DNA of 48,501 nt, taken from the NCBI RefSeq assembly GCF_000621145.1, contig NZ_JHZB01000030.1:1-48501 (forward strand), given 5' to 3'. Both the position numbers and the translations under genes were made by a program. Under the pieces are notes generated by a model. That model was not told where the DNA came from. It made no database searches and saw only the letters and a program-made list of their open reading frames with translations. How positions within the stretch are numbered: position 1 is the stretch's first letter; each line of letters begins with the position of its first letter. Of this stretch, positions 16,595-25,609 are shown piece after piece. Source of the stretch: Desulfobulbus elongatus DSM 2908. Its GTDB lineage: Bacteria > Desulfobacterota > Desulfobulbia > Desulfobulbales > Desulfobulbaceae.

Positions 16595-16618
16595 CGTTAT
16601 ATTTTATGCAATATATTG
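16595..16618. promoter_or_regulatory. AT-rich imperfect palindrome upstream of the cytochrome genes
   Basis: CGTTATAT, seven bases, then AATATATTG. The left half equals a ModE half-site and the right half differs from its complement at a few positions. It lies about 140 bp upstream of the c3-like start, close to the ModE-like pseudogene. A role as a ModE/TunR-type site or as a promoter is only suggested by pattern. Confidence 0.25.
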
Positions 16619-16678
16619 ATGTCAATAAAAAACAGCCTCCGACGGCAGGTCGCCAGAAAGAAAAAAACGGCAAGATGG

Positions 16679-16980
16679 TTAGATGTGTTCGTGTTCGATC
16701 CGGTCCCGAAACCGAGCGACGTCCGGAAAAAATTGCCGATGGCCTGCGTGCCGGCATCGGTCAGCCAGGCGCCGCCGCGCCGGCCACCGGCCTGTTTTTC
16801 AACCAGCGGCGAGGGCGCGACAGGATATTCATGTCCTCGACCAAGGTACCAGGCGTGGTTGAAGCTCATCTGCATTGATTTGGCGGCAGCGGAGACCGGG
16901 CCGTACTCGCCGATACGTTCGAGCAGGACGATCCGGCCCCATGAAAGATAGGTTCGCCCCTCGTTCTTGATCCAGAGGCG
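16679..16980 (-). pseudogene. ModE-like regulator, broken by frameshifts
   Basis: The minus strand encodes a clear ModE-type winged helix: RLWIKNEGRTYLSWGRIVLL, then IGEYGPVSAAAKSMQMSFNH, then PLVEKQAGGRRGGAWLTDAG. In the middle, the main frame reads WYLGRGHEYPVAPS where the family expects LVEDMN. The +1 frame there reads exactly LVEDMNILSRPR, so two compensating single-base indels seem to have occurred. The gene has no start codon in frame (a TGA immediately precedes RLW) and its end also fits better in another frame (RFRDRIEHEHI then stop at 16679-16681). It is therefore non-functional or badly sequenced. Molybdate control of something nearby is implied for an ancestor. Confidence 0.7.
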
Positions 16981-17477
16981 TCAATCGTCAGCACCTATGG
17001 TCGAGAGGGGAATATCTCTTCCATTGTGCAAGAAATACTGAAATTATTTTGGGTGAGCAATTACAATGTCGAGGCACCTTGTGCCGGGCACTCCCCGTTA
17101 TGCATCCGCTACCCGTCCGGAGAACGACAGGACGGTCAACGCCCCCTTGCCTCGCCCAAACCCCTGGCCTGGCCAGGAACAAGCCGGTGACGATTGATCT
17201 GTTGCTTTTTCCTGGATGGATTGGATGCCGAGGGTTTTCCCTCTTCACCGAAACAGCCGGGCGTCCCTTTTTTTGGTGTCGTAATTTGTTAATATTTCTT
17301 TATTGTTGAGAGAGGTGGGTTCTTGTTGTGTTACATGTTCATCCTCGCCCTCGCTGTTCTGAAGATTGCCTGGTTTTGTGTATGCGCGGTCCGGTCCGGG
17401 TTGCCTTTCCGGCTGAACTGGTTATTATATTGGGCCAAAACTATTGGTATCATCAATTCACCAAGGAGAAGGCAGCA
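16981..17477. other. Intergenic region before the BI-1 gene
   Basis: Almost 500 bases with no supported gene. It should contain the promoter of the BI-1 family gene; an AT-rich patch near 17280-17310 (TTGTTAATATTTCTTTATTG) is the likeliest place. No RNA gene or repeat is evident. Confidence 0.4.
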
Positions 17478-18191
17478 ATGCAGACACAGATTGGAACCCG
17501 CGATATCACCTTGGCGCAAGCACGACAGCAGGCGTCGACCGTCTTTCTGGCCAAGGTCTTCAACTGGATGGCCATCGGCCTCACCGTAACCGGCGTCGTC
17601 GCCTATTTTGTCGCCGCCTCGGGAATGGTGCGCGCTCTGATCGCCAGCCCGGTCTTTTTCATCCTGGTGCTGGTCGAACTCGGATTGGTCTTTTTTCTTT
17701 CCGCCAGGATCGAACGGATGCAACCGGGCACGGCCACCGGGCTTTTTGTCGGTTATTCGGTCCTGAACGGCGTAACCCTGTCGACCATTTTTCTCGCCTA
17801 CACCCATGCCTCCATTGCCGCCACTTTCCTGGTGACCGCCGGCATGTTTGCGGCCATGGCGGTCTACGGCATGGTCACCAAGCGCGACCTCTCCGGTCTC
17901 GGTTCGTTCATGTTCATGGGCCTGATCGGCATTCTGCTGGCCTCGCTGGTCAATCTCTTTTTGAAGAGTTCTTCGCTCCATTGGGCGATTTCCGCCATCG
18001 GCGTGCTGGTCTTCGTCGGGTTGACCGCCTATGACGTGCAGAAGATCAAGAATATCGGCGAGGACGGCATTATGACCCAGGGAGAGGCCGCCGTCCGCAA
18101 GGGGGCGATTATCGGCGCCTTGGCCCTCTATCTCGATTTCATCAACCTCTTCCTGATGCTGCTGCGCTTTTTCGGTGGCAGCCGCGATTGA
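17478..18191 (+). CDS. Bax inhibitor-1 (BI-1/YccA) family membrane protein
   Basis: A 238-codon gene for a protein with seven hydrophobic helices. Family features are FLAKVFNWMAIGLTVTGVVA at the start, VGYSVLNGVTLSTIF, FVGLTAYDVQKIKNIG and the C-terminal LALYLDFINLFLMLLRFFG. The ATG at 17478 is chosen because AAGGAG (17463-17468) lies at a suitable distance; the frame extends upstream without start signals. Bacterial members (YccA, YbhL, YetJ) are linked to FtsH control or pH-dependent calcium leak; the role here is not known. A strong terminator follows at once, so it is a single-gene unit. Confidence 0.93.
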   Translation: MQTQIGTRDITLAQARQQASTVFLAKVFNWMAIGLTVTGVVAYFVAASGMVRALIASPVFFILVLVELGLVFFLSARIERMQPGTATGLFVGYSVLNGVTLSTIFLAYTHASIAATFLVTAGMFAAMAVYGMVTKRDLSGLGSFMFMGLIGILLASLVNLFLKSSSLHWAISAIGVLVFVGLTAYDVQKIKNIGEDGIMTQGEAAVRKGAIIGALALYLDFINLFLMLLRFFGGSRD

Positions 18192-18217
18192 TAGTTTCGC
18201 CTTGTCCAAATCGCAGC

Positions 18218-18251
18218 CAGGGGGATCGAGTCCATCGATCCCCCTGTTTTT
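18218..18251 (+). terminator. Intrinsic terminator after the BI-1 gene
   Basis: CAGGGGGATCGA and TCGATCCCCCTG form a perfect 12-bp stem with a 5-nt loop, followed directly by TTTTT. Confidence 0.92.
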
Positions 18252-18292
18252 GCTGAAGGGCCGAGATTGCCGGGGTTTTTTCCTTTTTCTGC

Positions 18293-18319
18293 TTGACGCT
18301 TATCAGTGAACATTATAAG
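18293..18319 (+). promoter_or_regulatory. Candidate promoter of ppaC
   Basis: TTGACG (18293-18298) and TATAAG (18314-18319) are separated by 15 bp, slightly short of the ideal 17. About 100 bp of leader would precede the ppaC start. Confidence 0.4.
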
Positions 18320-18421
18320 GTCGTTCAATTTTATTGTTTCCGGCCCGTAAGCGGTCCGGAGGAAAAGAGAAGCGCACATATTAGTATGTGTCACTGAACA
18401 CGTTCTGGGAGGTATTACGCT

Positions 18422-19342
18422 ATGTCTGTTTATGTTGTAGGCCACAAAAGTCCGGATACCGATTCTGTCACCGCCGCCATTGCCTACGCCGAGTTGATGA
18501 AGGCCAAAGGTGAGGATTATATTCCCGCCGTATCGGGAAAATTGAATCCCGAATCCGAGATGGTGCTTAAGCAGTTCGGTTTTGCCGCCCCTGAGCTTCT
18601 GACCGATGCCACCGGCAAGAAGATCGCCCTGGTCGATCACAGCGATCTGGCTCAGGCTCCGGATAACCTCGGTGCCGGCGAAGTCGTGGCCGTGGTCGAT
18701 CATCACAAAATCGGTGATGTCACCACCAACCAGCCGATTTTCTTTTGCAACATGCCGGTCGGCTGTACCGGAACCGTGCTCAAGATCCTCTATGATCTGG
18801 AAGGCGTCACCGTTCAACCCAAGGTCGCCGGCCTGATGCTGGCCGCCATCCTGAGCGACACCGTCAACTTCAAGTCCCCGACCTGTACCGATGCCGACAA
18901 GAAGGCCGTGAAAGAGTTGGCTGCCATCGCCGGCGTCACCGATACCGACGGATTGTTCATGGAGATGCTCAAGGCCAAGAGCGCCGTGGCCGGCGTGCCC
19001 GCCATGGAGCTGCTCCATCGCGACTACAAGGATTTCGACATGAAGGGCAAGAAGGTCGGCGTTGGCCAGCTCGAACTCGCTACTCTGGATCAGGTGGCTG
19101 ACATGCGCGATGCCCTGTACAATGCCATGAAGGATCAGAAGGGCGGGGAGCGTCATTCGGTTCTGCTGATGCTCACCGACGTTGTCAAGGAAGGCACCGA
19201 CCTGATGGTCCTCTCCGATGATCCGGCCCTGATCGAAGGCGCCTTCGGCAAGAAGCTGTCCGGCAACTGCATGTGGATCGACGGCATGATGAGCCGCAAG
19301 AAGCAGACCATTCCGAACCTGCAGAAGGCATTCGGCTGCTGA
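18422..19342 (+). CDS. ppaC: Manganese-dependent inorganic pyrophosphatase (family II)
   Basis: Hydrolyses pyrophosphate, the by-product of sulfate activation and biosynthesis, in the cytoplasm. The 306-residue product has the DHH-family motifs of family II enzymes: GHKSPDTDSVTAAIAYAEL at the N-terminus, ALVDHSD, VVDHHKIGD (the DHH motif), LSDTVNFKSPT, and the C-terminal DHHA2 substrate loop SRKKQTIPNLQKAF. Length is typical and no CBS regulatory insert is present. A GGGAGG ribosome site precedes the ATG, and an intrinsic terminator follows, so it is monocistronic. Strong expression would fit a sulfate reducer, but that is inference. Confidence 0.96.
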   Translation: MSVYVVGHKSPDTDSVTAAIAYAELMKAKGEDYIPAVSGKLNPESEMVLKQFGFAAPELLTDATGKKIALVDHSDLAQAPDNLGAGEVVAVVDHHKIGDVTTNQPIFFCNMPVGCTGTVLKILYDLEGVTVQPKVAGLMLAAILSDTVNFKSPTCTDADKKAVKELAAIAGVTDTDGLFMEMLKAKSAVAGVPAMELLHRDYKDFDMKGKKVGVGQLELATLDQVADMRDALYNAMKDQKGGERHSVLLMLTDVVKEGTDLMVLSDDPALIEGAFGKKLSGNCMWIDGMMSRKKQTIPNLQKAFGC

Positions 19343-19372
19343 TCGGCCGAAGTTCTCATAAGCTGCATAGAT

Positions 19373-19408
19373 ATAGAAAGGCCGCCCTCGGGCGGCCTTT
19401 CTATTTTA
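19373..19408 (+). terminator. Intrinsic terminator after ppaC
   Basis: ATAGAAAGGCCGCC with its complementary arm GGCGGCCTTTCTAT, loop of a few bases, followed by TTTAT. It can serve both the rightward ppaC and the leftward selenoprotein gene. Confidence 0.88.
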
Positions 19409-19424
19409 TCGACAGCGCCGGCCG

Positions 19425-20432
19425 TCAGGGGGACTGGCTTCGCTCCTGTCGGTCAATTCGCCGCTGGGTCTGTCCGACCAAGGCTTCGATTTCGGGATCC
19501 CCGGCCAGAGATTGTCTGAGGGCGATGAACCGGTTGGCATAGGTGGAAACCGGCTGTTCCTTTTCCCTGCCCGGCGCTGGCTGCCCCGCCTCGGCCCATG
19601 CGGTTCGGCCGTGCCAGTCGATGTCGAGAATCCCCACATATTTACCCCTGATTTCGGTCTGGGCGAGCAAGGACCTGTTGATCGGGACCGGGTCCATGTT
19701 GCCGATGACGTGACCAGCCTGGAGAATCAGGGAGATTGAACTGTGTGCTCGGGCTATCTCCTGGTTTTCGCTGAAGGAATAGTTGGATAACAGCAGAATG
19801 AAATCCGCCTCTTGCTCGGCCCTGGCCAGAACCGGAGGCAGCGCGGTCCGCCAGTCCAGCACCACGAAGTCCTTGGAACCGTTGGGAAAGGAGGCATGAT
19901 CGGTGAGCGCCAGGATGGCGATCCTGATGCCGCCAACCTGGCGGTGGATCACGGGCGCGAACAGCGGGTTGCCGGTCGAGGAGTCGACGAGATTGAGGGA
20001 AAGCCAATTGAATGCCGGCGGCTGGTGGAAGGCCTTGAGAAAGGCGCTGCCCGCTGCCAGGTCGCGCGCGCCGATACCGGCAAAGGTGGCGCCCATTTTC
20101 TGGCTGGCCTGGAGCACGCCGTCGGCGGCTATTTTTGCCTTCTCCGCGTCATCGGCGGCCAACTGCTCCCGCTCGAACAGCAGATTGCCACCGGTGACGA
20201 CCAGTGCCGGCCACCGGGGATCGTTGCTCTGTTCCTTGACAAGGAAGGCCCTCCTGGACAGACCGCCCAGTTTGCTGTTGCGTCAGCCGCAGCCGTCGAG
20301 TTCGCCGAGATTGTCGTTGCCGTAGATCAGTCGGAAAGAGGCGGCTTGGGAGCCGGATGCGGTGAAGAGGATCAGCAGTGCCGGAAGCACGAACTGGGCC
20401 GCCAGGTCATGCAGTGTTTTTTTTGTGCGCAT
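19425..20432 (-). CDS. UshA-like exported selenoprotein with in-frame UGA
   Basis: Standard translation gives only a fragment from 20162, but the frame upstream continues through one TGA (20283-20285) to an ATG at 20432. This gives 335 residues. The leader MRTKKTLHDLAAQFVLPALL plus LILFTASGSQA is a good signal peptide. The key motif reads NLGELDGCG-UGA-RNSKLGGLSRRA; UshA-like (5'-nucleotidase-related) proteins have GELxPCGC there, so the UGA stands at the second cysteine (codon 50). Some members of this family are recognised selenoproteins. A SECIS hairpin with a GGUCU loop follows. Downstream, GARDLAAG and a NPLFAPVIHRQVGGIRIAIL stretch fit the phosphoesterase fold, but the expected metal ligand in VVTGGNLLF is changed, so activity may be redox rather than hydrolytic. 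The start overlaps the end of rarA by 26 nt. Confidence 0.85.
20254..20270 (-). promoter_or_regulatory. SECIS element of the UshA-like gene
   Basis: CUGGGC-GGUCU-GUCCAG: a six-base-pair stem (one G-U) with a GGUCU loop that starts 19 nt after the UGA. The loop sequence is the one recognised by SelB in E. coli fdhF. Position and loop make a strong case for selenocysteine insertion at codon 50. Confidence 0.8.
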
Positions 20433-21771
20433 GGTGCTGTGCCCGTTGCTTGAGGATTTGTTTCCATTTGGTGAGCCGATCCTTGATCACCGCTTCGTAG
20501 CCGCGATTGGTCGGTTCATAGTAGACGGTGCCCGCCAGTTCCGGCGGCAGGTGCTCCTGGGCGACCAGCGCGTCGCGGTCATCGTGGGCGTACTGGTAGC
20601 CCCGACCGTAACCGAATTCCTTCATCAACGTGGTCGGGGCGTTGCGCAGATGGAGGGGGACCGGCAGGGAACCGGTGCGCTGGATGTCGGCCCGGATCTT
20701 CGCAAAGCCGGCGTAGAGGGCATTGCTTTTCGGGGCGGTGGCCAGATAGGCGGCCGCCTGGATCAGGGCCAGCTCGCCCTCCGGCGAGCCGAGCATGTGA
20801 TAGGCGTCGCGGCAGTTGAGGGCGATCTGGAGGGCCTGGGGATCGGCATTGCCGATATCCTCGGAGGCAAAGCGGATCATCCGCCGGGCCAGGTACAGAG
20901 GGTCCTCGCCGCCGGCCAGCATCCGCGCCAGCCAGTACATGGCGCCGTCGGGGTCGCTGTCCCGCAGGCTCTTGTGCAGGGCGGAGATGAGGTTGTAATG
21001 CTCCTCGCCGCCGGCATCGTAGCGCAGGGTTTTCTGTTGCAGGGTTTCCCGGACGCAGGCCGCGGTGATCGTCCGGGGGGCCTCGTCCTCCGGTGCCTGC
21101 CGCTGGCGCGCCTCCAGGGTGAGGTTGGCCGCGGTCTCCAGGTAATTCAAGGCTCGGCGGCAGTCGCCGTCCGCCGCCTCCGCCAGCAGGCGCACCGCCT
21201 CCTCTTCCATGGCCAGGCGGTGTGCACCCAGGCCGTCGTCGGTGTCGGCAAGCGCCCGCCGGACGACCTGCGCGATATCCTCCGGCCGCAGGGGAGCGAG
21301 CAGCAGCACCTGGCAGCGGGAGAGCAGCGGCGCGGTGATTTCAAAGGAGGGATTCTCGGTGGTGGCGCCAATCAGGGTCAGGAGGCCGCTCTCCACATGG
21401 GGCAGGAAGGCGTCCTGCTGGCTCTTGTTGAATCGGTGGATCTCGTCGACGAACAGGATGGTGGCCTGGCCGCTCTGCTCCCGGAGGGTCTTGGCCTGCT
21501 CGACGATCTGCCTGATCTCCTTGACGCCCGAGAGCACGGCGGAAAAAAAGACGAAATGGGCGGCAACGGCACGGGCGAGGATGGTGGCCAGCGTGGTCTT
21601 GCCGGAGCCGGGCGGCCCCCAGAAGACCAGGGAAGGAATGGTGCCGCCCTCGATCAGTTGACGGAGAAATTTCCCCTCGCCGACCAAGTGCTGCTGGCCG
21701 ACAAAATCATCCAGGCGTTTGGGGCGCATCCGTTCGGCGAGCGGACTGTGGCGTGGCGTGCGTGCGGGCAT
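20407..21771 (-). CDS. rarA: Replication-associated recombination protein A (RarA/MgsA)
   Basis: A 454-residue AAA+ ATPase of the clamp-loader-like RarA family, acting at stalled replication forks. The N-terminus RPKRLDDFVGQQHLVGEG is characteristic. Walker A is FWGPPGSGKTTLA, Walker B is ILFVDEIHRFNKSQQDAFLP, sensor 1 is IGATTENPSFEI. The C-terminal tetramerisation domain includes MIRFASEDIGNADPQAL and HDDRDALVAQEHLPPEL, both strongly conserved. The length is normal. It overlaps the following selenoprotein gene, suggesting shared transcription, although no functional link is known. Confidence 0.96.
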   Translation of the reverse strand: MPARTPRHSPLAERMRPKRLDDFVGQQHLVGEGKFLRQLIEGGTIPSLVFWGPPGSGKTTLATILARAVAAHFVFFSAVLSGVKEIRQIVEQAKTLREQSGQATILFVDEIHRFNKSQQDAFLPHVESGLLTLIGATTENPSFEITAPLLSRCQVLLLAPLRPEDIAQVVRRALADTDDGLGAHRLAMEEEAVRLLAEAADGDCRRALNYLETAANLTLEARQRQAPEDEAPRTITAACVRETLQQKTLRYDAGGEEHYNLISALHKSLRDSDPDGAMYWLARMLAGGEDPLYLARRMIRFASEDIGNADPQALQIALNCRDAYHMLGSPEGELALIQAAAYLATAPKSNALYAGFAKIRADIQRTGSLPVPLHLRNAPTTLMKEFGYGRGYQYAHDDRDALVAQEHLPPELAGTVYYEPTNRGYEAVIKDRLTKWKQILKQRAQHHAHKKNTA

Positions 21772-21905
21772 GGCCGGGAGTATACCCTACTCCTGTAAAA
21801 ATGGACAGGCAGGAGGCAACCTCGACGCCGTTTCGGGCCAATTCCTTGCCTTGCCTCTTTCGGAATGGTAATGTAGGCAAATACAACACTTCCGAAGGCA
21901 AACCC

Positions 21906-23474
21906 ATGGGCACCCCTATGCATACGGCCGTAGTTCTCTGCACCCACGACGATCGCCAGGCCGAGGCCATTGCCGCCGCTTTGCCGTGGTTGCAGACGAT
22001 TCGCTGTCGGGACGGGGAGTCGGCCCGGCAGGTATGCCTGACCCAGGAAGCGTGCCTCGTCCTGATCGTGGATGCGCCTCCCCGTACCGACGGCTGCCGC
22101 GTGTTTGCCGAACTGAGTGCACTTCAGCCCGGTCTCGCCGGAGTGCTGTTTTCCGGCGCCGTGGACTCGGCTCTTCTTCACCATGCCTTGGAGGCGGGGT
22201 TTTCGGGGCTGGTCGAACTGCCGATCAATGCGATGCAGGCCAACCGGGTGGTCAATCAGGCCCTGGAGCGGTATCGGCTGCAACGGGAAAACACCCGGCT
22301 GCGCACCCTCATTCCCCTGTACAGCCTGGGCGAGCAATTGGCCGCCGCCGCCAGCGAGGAGGATATCCTGGCACGATTGCTCGATGCGGTCGAGCGGCAG
22401 ACCGGGGCGCGCCGCAGTTCGGTGATGCTGTACGACCAGGAAGAGCGCTGTCTGCGCATTGCCGCCGCCCGCGGCCTGGATCCCGCCCTTGCCCGGTCAA
22501 TCTGCCTGCAACCCGGCGACCAGATCGCCGGCTGGGTGTTCCAGCAGGGGAAACCGGTTCTGCTCAACAAGGAAGACCAGGAAGAGTCCGTCTTTTCGCC
22601 GCTGTTGCAGCAACCGGATATCGTCTCGTCCATCTCCTTCCCCCTGCGGATCGGCGAGCGGATCATCGGTGTGCTCAACATCAGCCAGAAGGAGACCGAC
22701 GAACGCTTTTCCGAGGCGGACAACGAAATGCTCGCCATTCTGTGCAGCCAGGTCGCCATTGCCCTGGAGAATCTGCGCGCCCGTCTGCAACTGACGGAAA
22801 CGATCCGCATGCGGACCCTGTTCGAGCAGTATGTGGCCCCGGAGGTGGCCGAGCTGCTCCTGGCGCAGAATTCCGATCTGATGGGCCTGGGCGAGATCAA
22901 GCAGGTCACCGTGCTTTTTGCCGACATCCGCAACTTCACCCGCCTGGTTCAGCAGATCGATCTGCAGTCGTTGCGATCCTTTCTCAATGAATTCTTCCAT
23001 TTTTTCACCGAGGAAGTGTTCCGCCACCGGGGGACCGTCGACAAATTCATGGGAGACGCCGTGCTGGCCGTGTTCGGGGCGCCGGTCAAGCTGGACGGAC
23101 CCAGTCTGGCGGCGGCACATGCCGCCGTGGCGATCAAGACGAGATTTGCGGCGTTGCGGGAGCAGTGGAGCAGCCGCAGCGAGAAGTTCAAGGGGGTCGA
23201 TCTGGGGATCGCCGTCACCAGCGGCACGGTTTTTCTGGGCAATATCGGTTCGACCAGGCGGCTCGACTACACGGTGATCGGCAACGAGGTCAACATTGCG
23301 CAACGGCTGGCGGCCGAGGCCTCGGCCTGCCGGATTTACACCACCGACGCCGTGCGTTGTGAAATAGCCGGCAGTTTCGACCTGGAAGAGCTGGGCGAGA
23401 TCGAACTGCGCGGAGTCGAGAACAAGACCCGCGCCTTCTGTCTACTCGGCGGCAAAGAACAACAAGGGCTCTAG
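21906..23474 (+). CDS. GAF-domain class III adenylate cyclase
   Basis: A 522-residue protein that should make cAMP. The first ~115 residues look like a degenerate response-regulator receiver, followed by a GAF domain (about 130-290; SSVMLYDQEERCLRIAAARG, then GDQIAGWVFQQGKPVLL). A class III cyclase domain (about 330-515) follows. It has metal-binding aspartates in VLFADIRNFTRL and FMGDAVLAVFGAP, the purine-selecting lysine in VDKFMGD, and DYTVIGNEVNIAQRLAAEA carrying the transition-state residues. The lysine and the DYT pattern favour adenylate over guanylate. The ATG at 21906 starts the conserved part; another lies at 21918. It is divergent from rarA. Soluble, cytoplasmic. Confidence 0.9.
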   Translation: MGTPMHTAVVLCTHDDRQAEAIAAALPWLQTIRCRDGESARQVCLTQEACLVLIVDAPPRTDGCRVFAELSALQPGLAGVLFSGAVDSALLHHALEAGFSGLVELPINAMQANRVVNQALERYRLQRENTRLRTLIPLYSLGEQLAAAASEEDILARLLDAVERQTGARRSSVMLYDQEERCLRIAAARGLDPALARSICLQPGDQIAGWVFQQGKPVLLNKEDQEESVFSPLLQQPDIVSSISFPLRIGERIIGVLNISQKETDERFSEADNEMLAILCSQVAIALENLRARLQLTETIRMRTLFEQYVAPEVAELLLAQNSDLMGLGEIKQVTVLFADIRNFTRLVQQIDLQSLRSFLNEFFHFFTEEVFRHRGTVDKFMGDAVLAVFGAPVKLDGPSLAAAHAAVAIKTRFAALREQWSSRSEKFKGVDLGIAVTSGTVFLGNIGSTRRLDYTVIGNEVNIAQRLAAEASACRIYTTDAVRCEIAGSFDLEELGEIELRGVENKTRAFCLLGGKEQQGL

Positions 23475-23511
23475 ATCGGCAGCCCTTCCCCCCGGGACGC
23501 AGGGAGGCGCC

Positions 23512-23946
23512 CTAAACCCGGTAGTGCTTCCGCCACCATGCGCCCCGCGCCTCCTGATCCCGGCGCATGGCCGCCCGCAATTCCCGCATCTGCTTCCTTT
23601 CCGGATCCTCCGTGAATTCCACCCCCATCTTGAAGGCCCTGATCTCGCCCTGCCGGAAAATATCCAGCCAAATGGGATGGGCGGTCAGGATATGGGGGCC
23701 GAGGTCCGGCGGCTGATCGATGGTGAGCCGGAGCACGGCCTCGTCGGTGTCGCGGGTCGAGTGGAAGACGTGAAAGCCGTGGTTCATGATCTGGGTCATG
23801 AGGAGACAGGCCCCGTGGGCCGAAATGTCGATGATCCTGCCGGAAAAAGGGCCGGCGAGCATCCGGCCGTCCTGCCCGTGCACCACATGGATTTCGAGGG
23901 GGAGAAAGTCGACGATCCGTTCGGATCTTCGTTGTTCAATGGTCAT
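23512..23946 (-). CDS. PilZ domain protein
   Basis: A 144-residue protein that starts MTIEQRRSERIVDFLPLEIH. RRSER is the c-di-GMP-binding RxxxR-type motif and DISAHGACL is the D/NxSxxG motif of PilZ domains, so cyclic-di-GMP binding is expected. The tail is rich in charged residues (PERKQMRELRAAMRRDQ). The ATG at 23946 is preferred over an in-frame ATG at 24057 because the conserved domain starts there. It converges with the adenylate cyclase gene. The partner or output is unknown; motility, adhesion or polysaccharide secretion are the usual ones. Confidence 0.85.
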   Translation of the reverse strand: MTIEQRRSERIVDFLPLEIHVVHGQDGRMLAGPFSGRIIDISAHGACLLMTQIMNHGFHVFHSTRDTDEAVLRLTIDQPPDLGPHILTAHPIWLDIFRQGEIRAFKMGVEFTEDPERKQMRELRAAMRRDQEARGAWWRKHYRV

Positions 23947-24138
23947 AAGAGCCCGGTCTTTTGTTGAGCGATGGTGATCGGGGATGAAAAAAGCGGCATC
24001 CCGGTGTATGATGGCACTCTTTCCGGTAGAGTAGCACACCGCCGGGGGATTGAACATGTGTTTTCACGTGGACAGGCAGCAACGGTCTTTTTCCGACGCG
24101 CTGCCTGTTTGCTTTTGGTGCACTCGGGGAGTGGAGGA

Positions 24139-25602
24139 ATGGAACTTGGTCGATGGGAGCTGCTGCGCTCCCAGTGTTACGTCAACGGCAGGTGGATCGA
24201 CGGCGCGACGGGCGACAGGATCGCGGTCGTCGATCCGGCGACCGGCGCCACCGTCGGCACGGTGCCGGCGCTGGGGCGGCGGGAAACCGCTGCCGCCATC
24301 GAGGCCGCCCACCGCGCCTGGCCGGCCTGGCGCGCCCTGACCGCCAAGGAACGGGCCCATCTGCTGCGGCGCTGGTACGATCTGCTGATCGCCCATCAGC
24401 AAGACCTGGCCGTCATCATGACCATGGAGCAGGGTAAACCCCTGGCCGATGCCCGGGACGAGATCGTCTACGGTGCCGGATACATCGAATGGTACGCCGA
24501 GGAGGCCAAACGGGTGTACGGCGACACCATCCCCATGGGCCAGCCGGGCAAGCGGATCATCGTCCTCAAGGAACCGGTGGGCGTGTGCGCCGCCATCACG
24601 CCCTGGAATTTCCCCTCGTCGATGATCGCCCGCAAGGCGGCCCCCGCGCTGGCGGCCGGCTGCCCGGTGGTGGTCAAGCCGGCCAGCCAGACCCCCCTGT
24701 CCGCCCTGGCCATGGCCGCGCTCGCCGACGAGGCCGGCATCCCGCCGGGCGTTTTCAATGTGGTCACCGGGCCGGCGGCCGAAATCGGCGCCGAGATGAC
24801 CGCCAACCCCCTGGTCCGCAAACTCAGCTTCACCGGGTCGACCGCGGTGGGCAAGCTGCTGATGCGCGCCTGCGCCGCCACGGTGAAGAAGATTTCCCTC
24901 GAACTGGGCGGCCATGCCCCCTTCATCGTGTTCGACGACGCCGACCTCGAGGCGGCGGTGCGCGGGGCCGTGGCCTGCAAGTATCGCAATTCCGGGCAGA
25001 CCTGCGTCTGCGCCAACCGGTTTTTCATCCAGGAGGGGGTGTACGAGCAATTCGCCGCCAGGCTGGTGGCGGCGGTGCGTGAGCTGAAGGTCGGCAACGG
25101 TTTCGAGGCCGGGATGCAGCAGGGGCCGCTGATCGATCTCGACGCCGTCCGCAAGGTCGAGACGCAGATCGCCGACGCCGTGGGCAAGGGCGCCCGCATC
25201 GTCTGCGGCGGCAGGCGGCTCGGGGAGGCCGGCTTCTTTTTCGAGCCCACGGTGCTGCTCGACGCCACCACCGCGATGCACATCGCCCACGACGAGACCT
25301 TCGGCCCGGTGGCCCCGCTCTTTGTCTTCAAAAAAGACGAGGAGGCGGTTGCCCTGGCCAACGATACCCCCTACGGCCTGGCCGCCTATTTCTACAGCCG
25401 GGACATCGGCCGGATCTGGCGAACGGCCGAGGCCCTGGAGTACGGCATGGTCGGCATCAACACCGGACGGATGTCTTCTGAGGCGGCGCCATTCGGCGGG
25501 GTCAAGGAATCGGGCATCGGCCGGGAGGGTTCGAAGTACGGCATCGAGGAATACCTGGAACTGAAATATCTCTGTCTGGGAGGTCTGGAGCAACGCCCCT
25601 GA
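24139..25602 (+). CDS. NAD(P)-dependent aldehyde dehydrogenase, succinate-semialdehyde dehydrogenase-like
   Basis: A 487-residue aldehyde dehydrogenase. Family landmarks: [20 protein letters not shown] (cofactor binding), [30 protein letters not shown] with the general-base glutamate, and the active-site cysteine in [33 protein letters not shown] and the second cysteine next to the catalytic one are typical of GabD-type succinate-semialdehyde dehydrogenases, so that substrate is favoured but not certain. GGAGG sits just before the ATG at 24139; the frame's upstream extension lacks support. It has no operon partner and converges with folE2. Confidence 0.88.
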   Translation: MELGRWELLRSQCYVNGRWIDGATGDRIAVVDPATGATVGTVPALGRRETAAAIEAAHRAWPAWRALTAKERAHLLRRWYDLLIAHQQDLAVIMTMEQGKPLADARDEIVYGAGYIEWYAEEAKRVYGDTIPMGQPGKRIIVLKEPVGVCAAITPWNFPSSMIARKAAPALAAGCPVVVKPASQTPLSALAMAALADEAGIPPGVFNVVTGPAAEIGAEMTANPLVRKLSFTGSTAVGKLLMRACAATVKKISLELGGHAPFIVFDDADLEAAVRGAVACKYRNSGQTCVCANRFFIQEGVYEQFAARLVAAVRELKVGNGFEAGMQQGPLIDLDAVRKVETQIADAVGKGARIVCGGRRLGEAGFFFEPTVLLDATTAMHIAHDETFGPVAPLFVFKKDEEAVALANDTPYGLAAYFYSRDIGRIWRTAEALEYGMVGINTGRMSSEAAPFGGVKESGIGREGSKYGIEEYLELKYLCLGGLEQRP

Positions 25603-25609
25603 CCGGCGA

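Noticed and set aside
20362-21798. 478-codon plus-strand frame
   Set aside because: Antisense to rarA; no family features.
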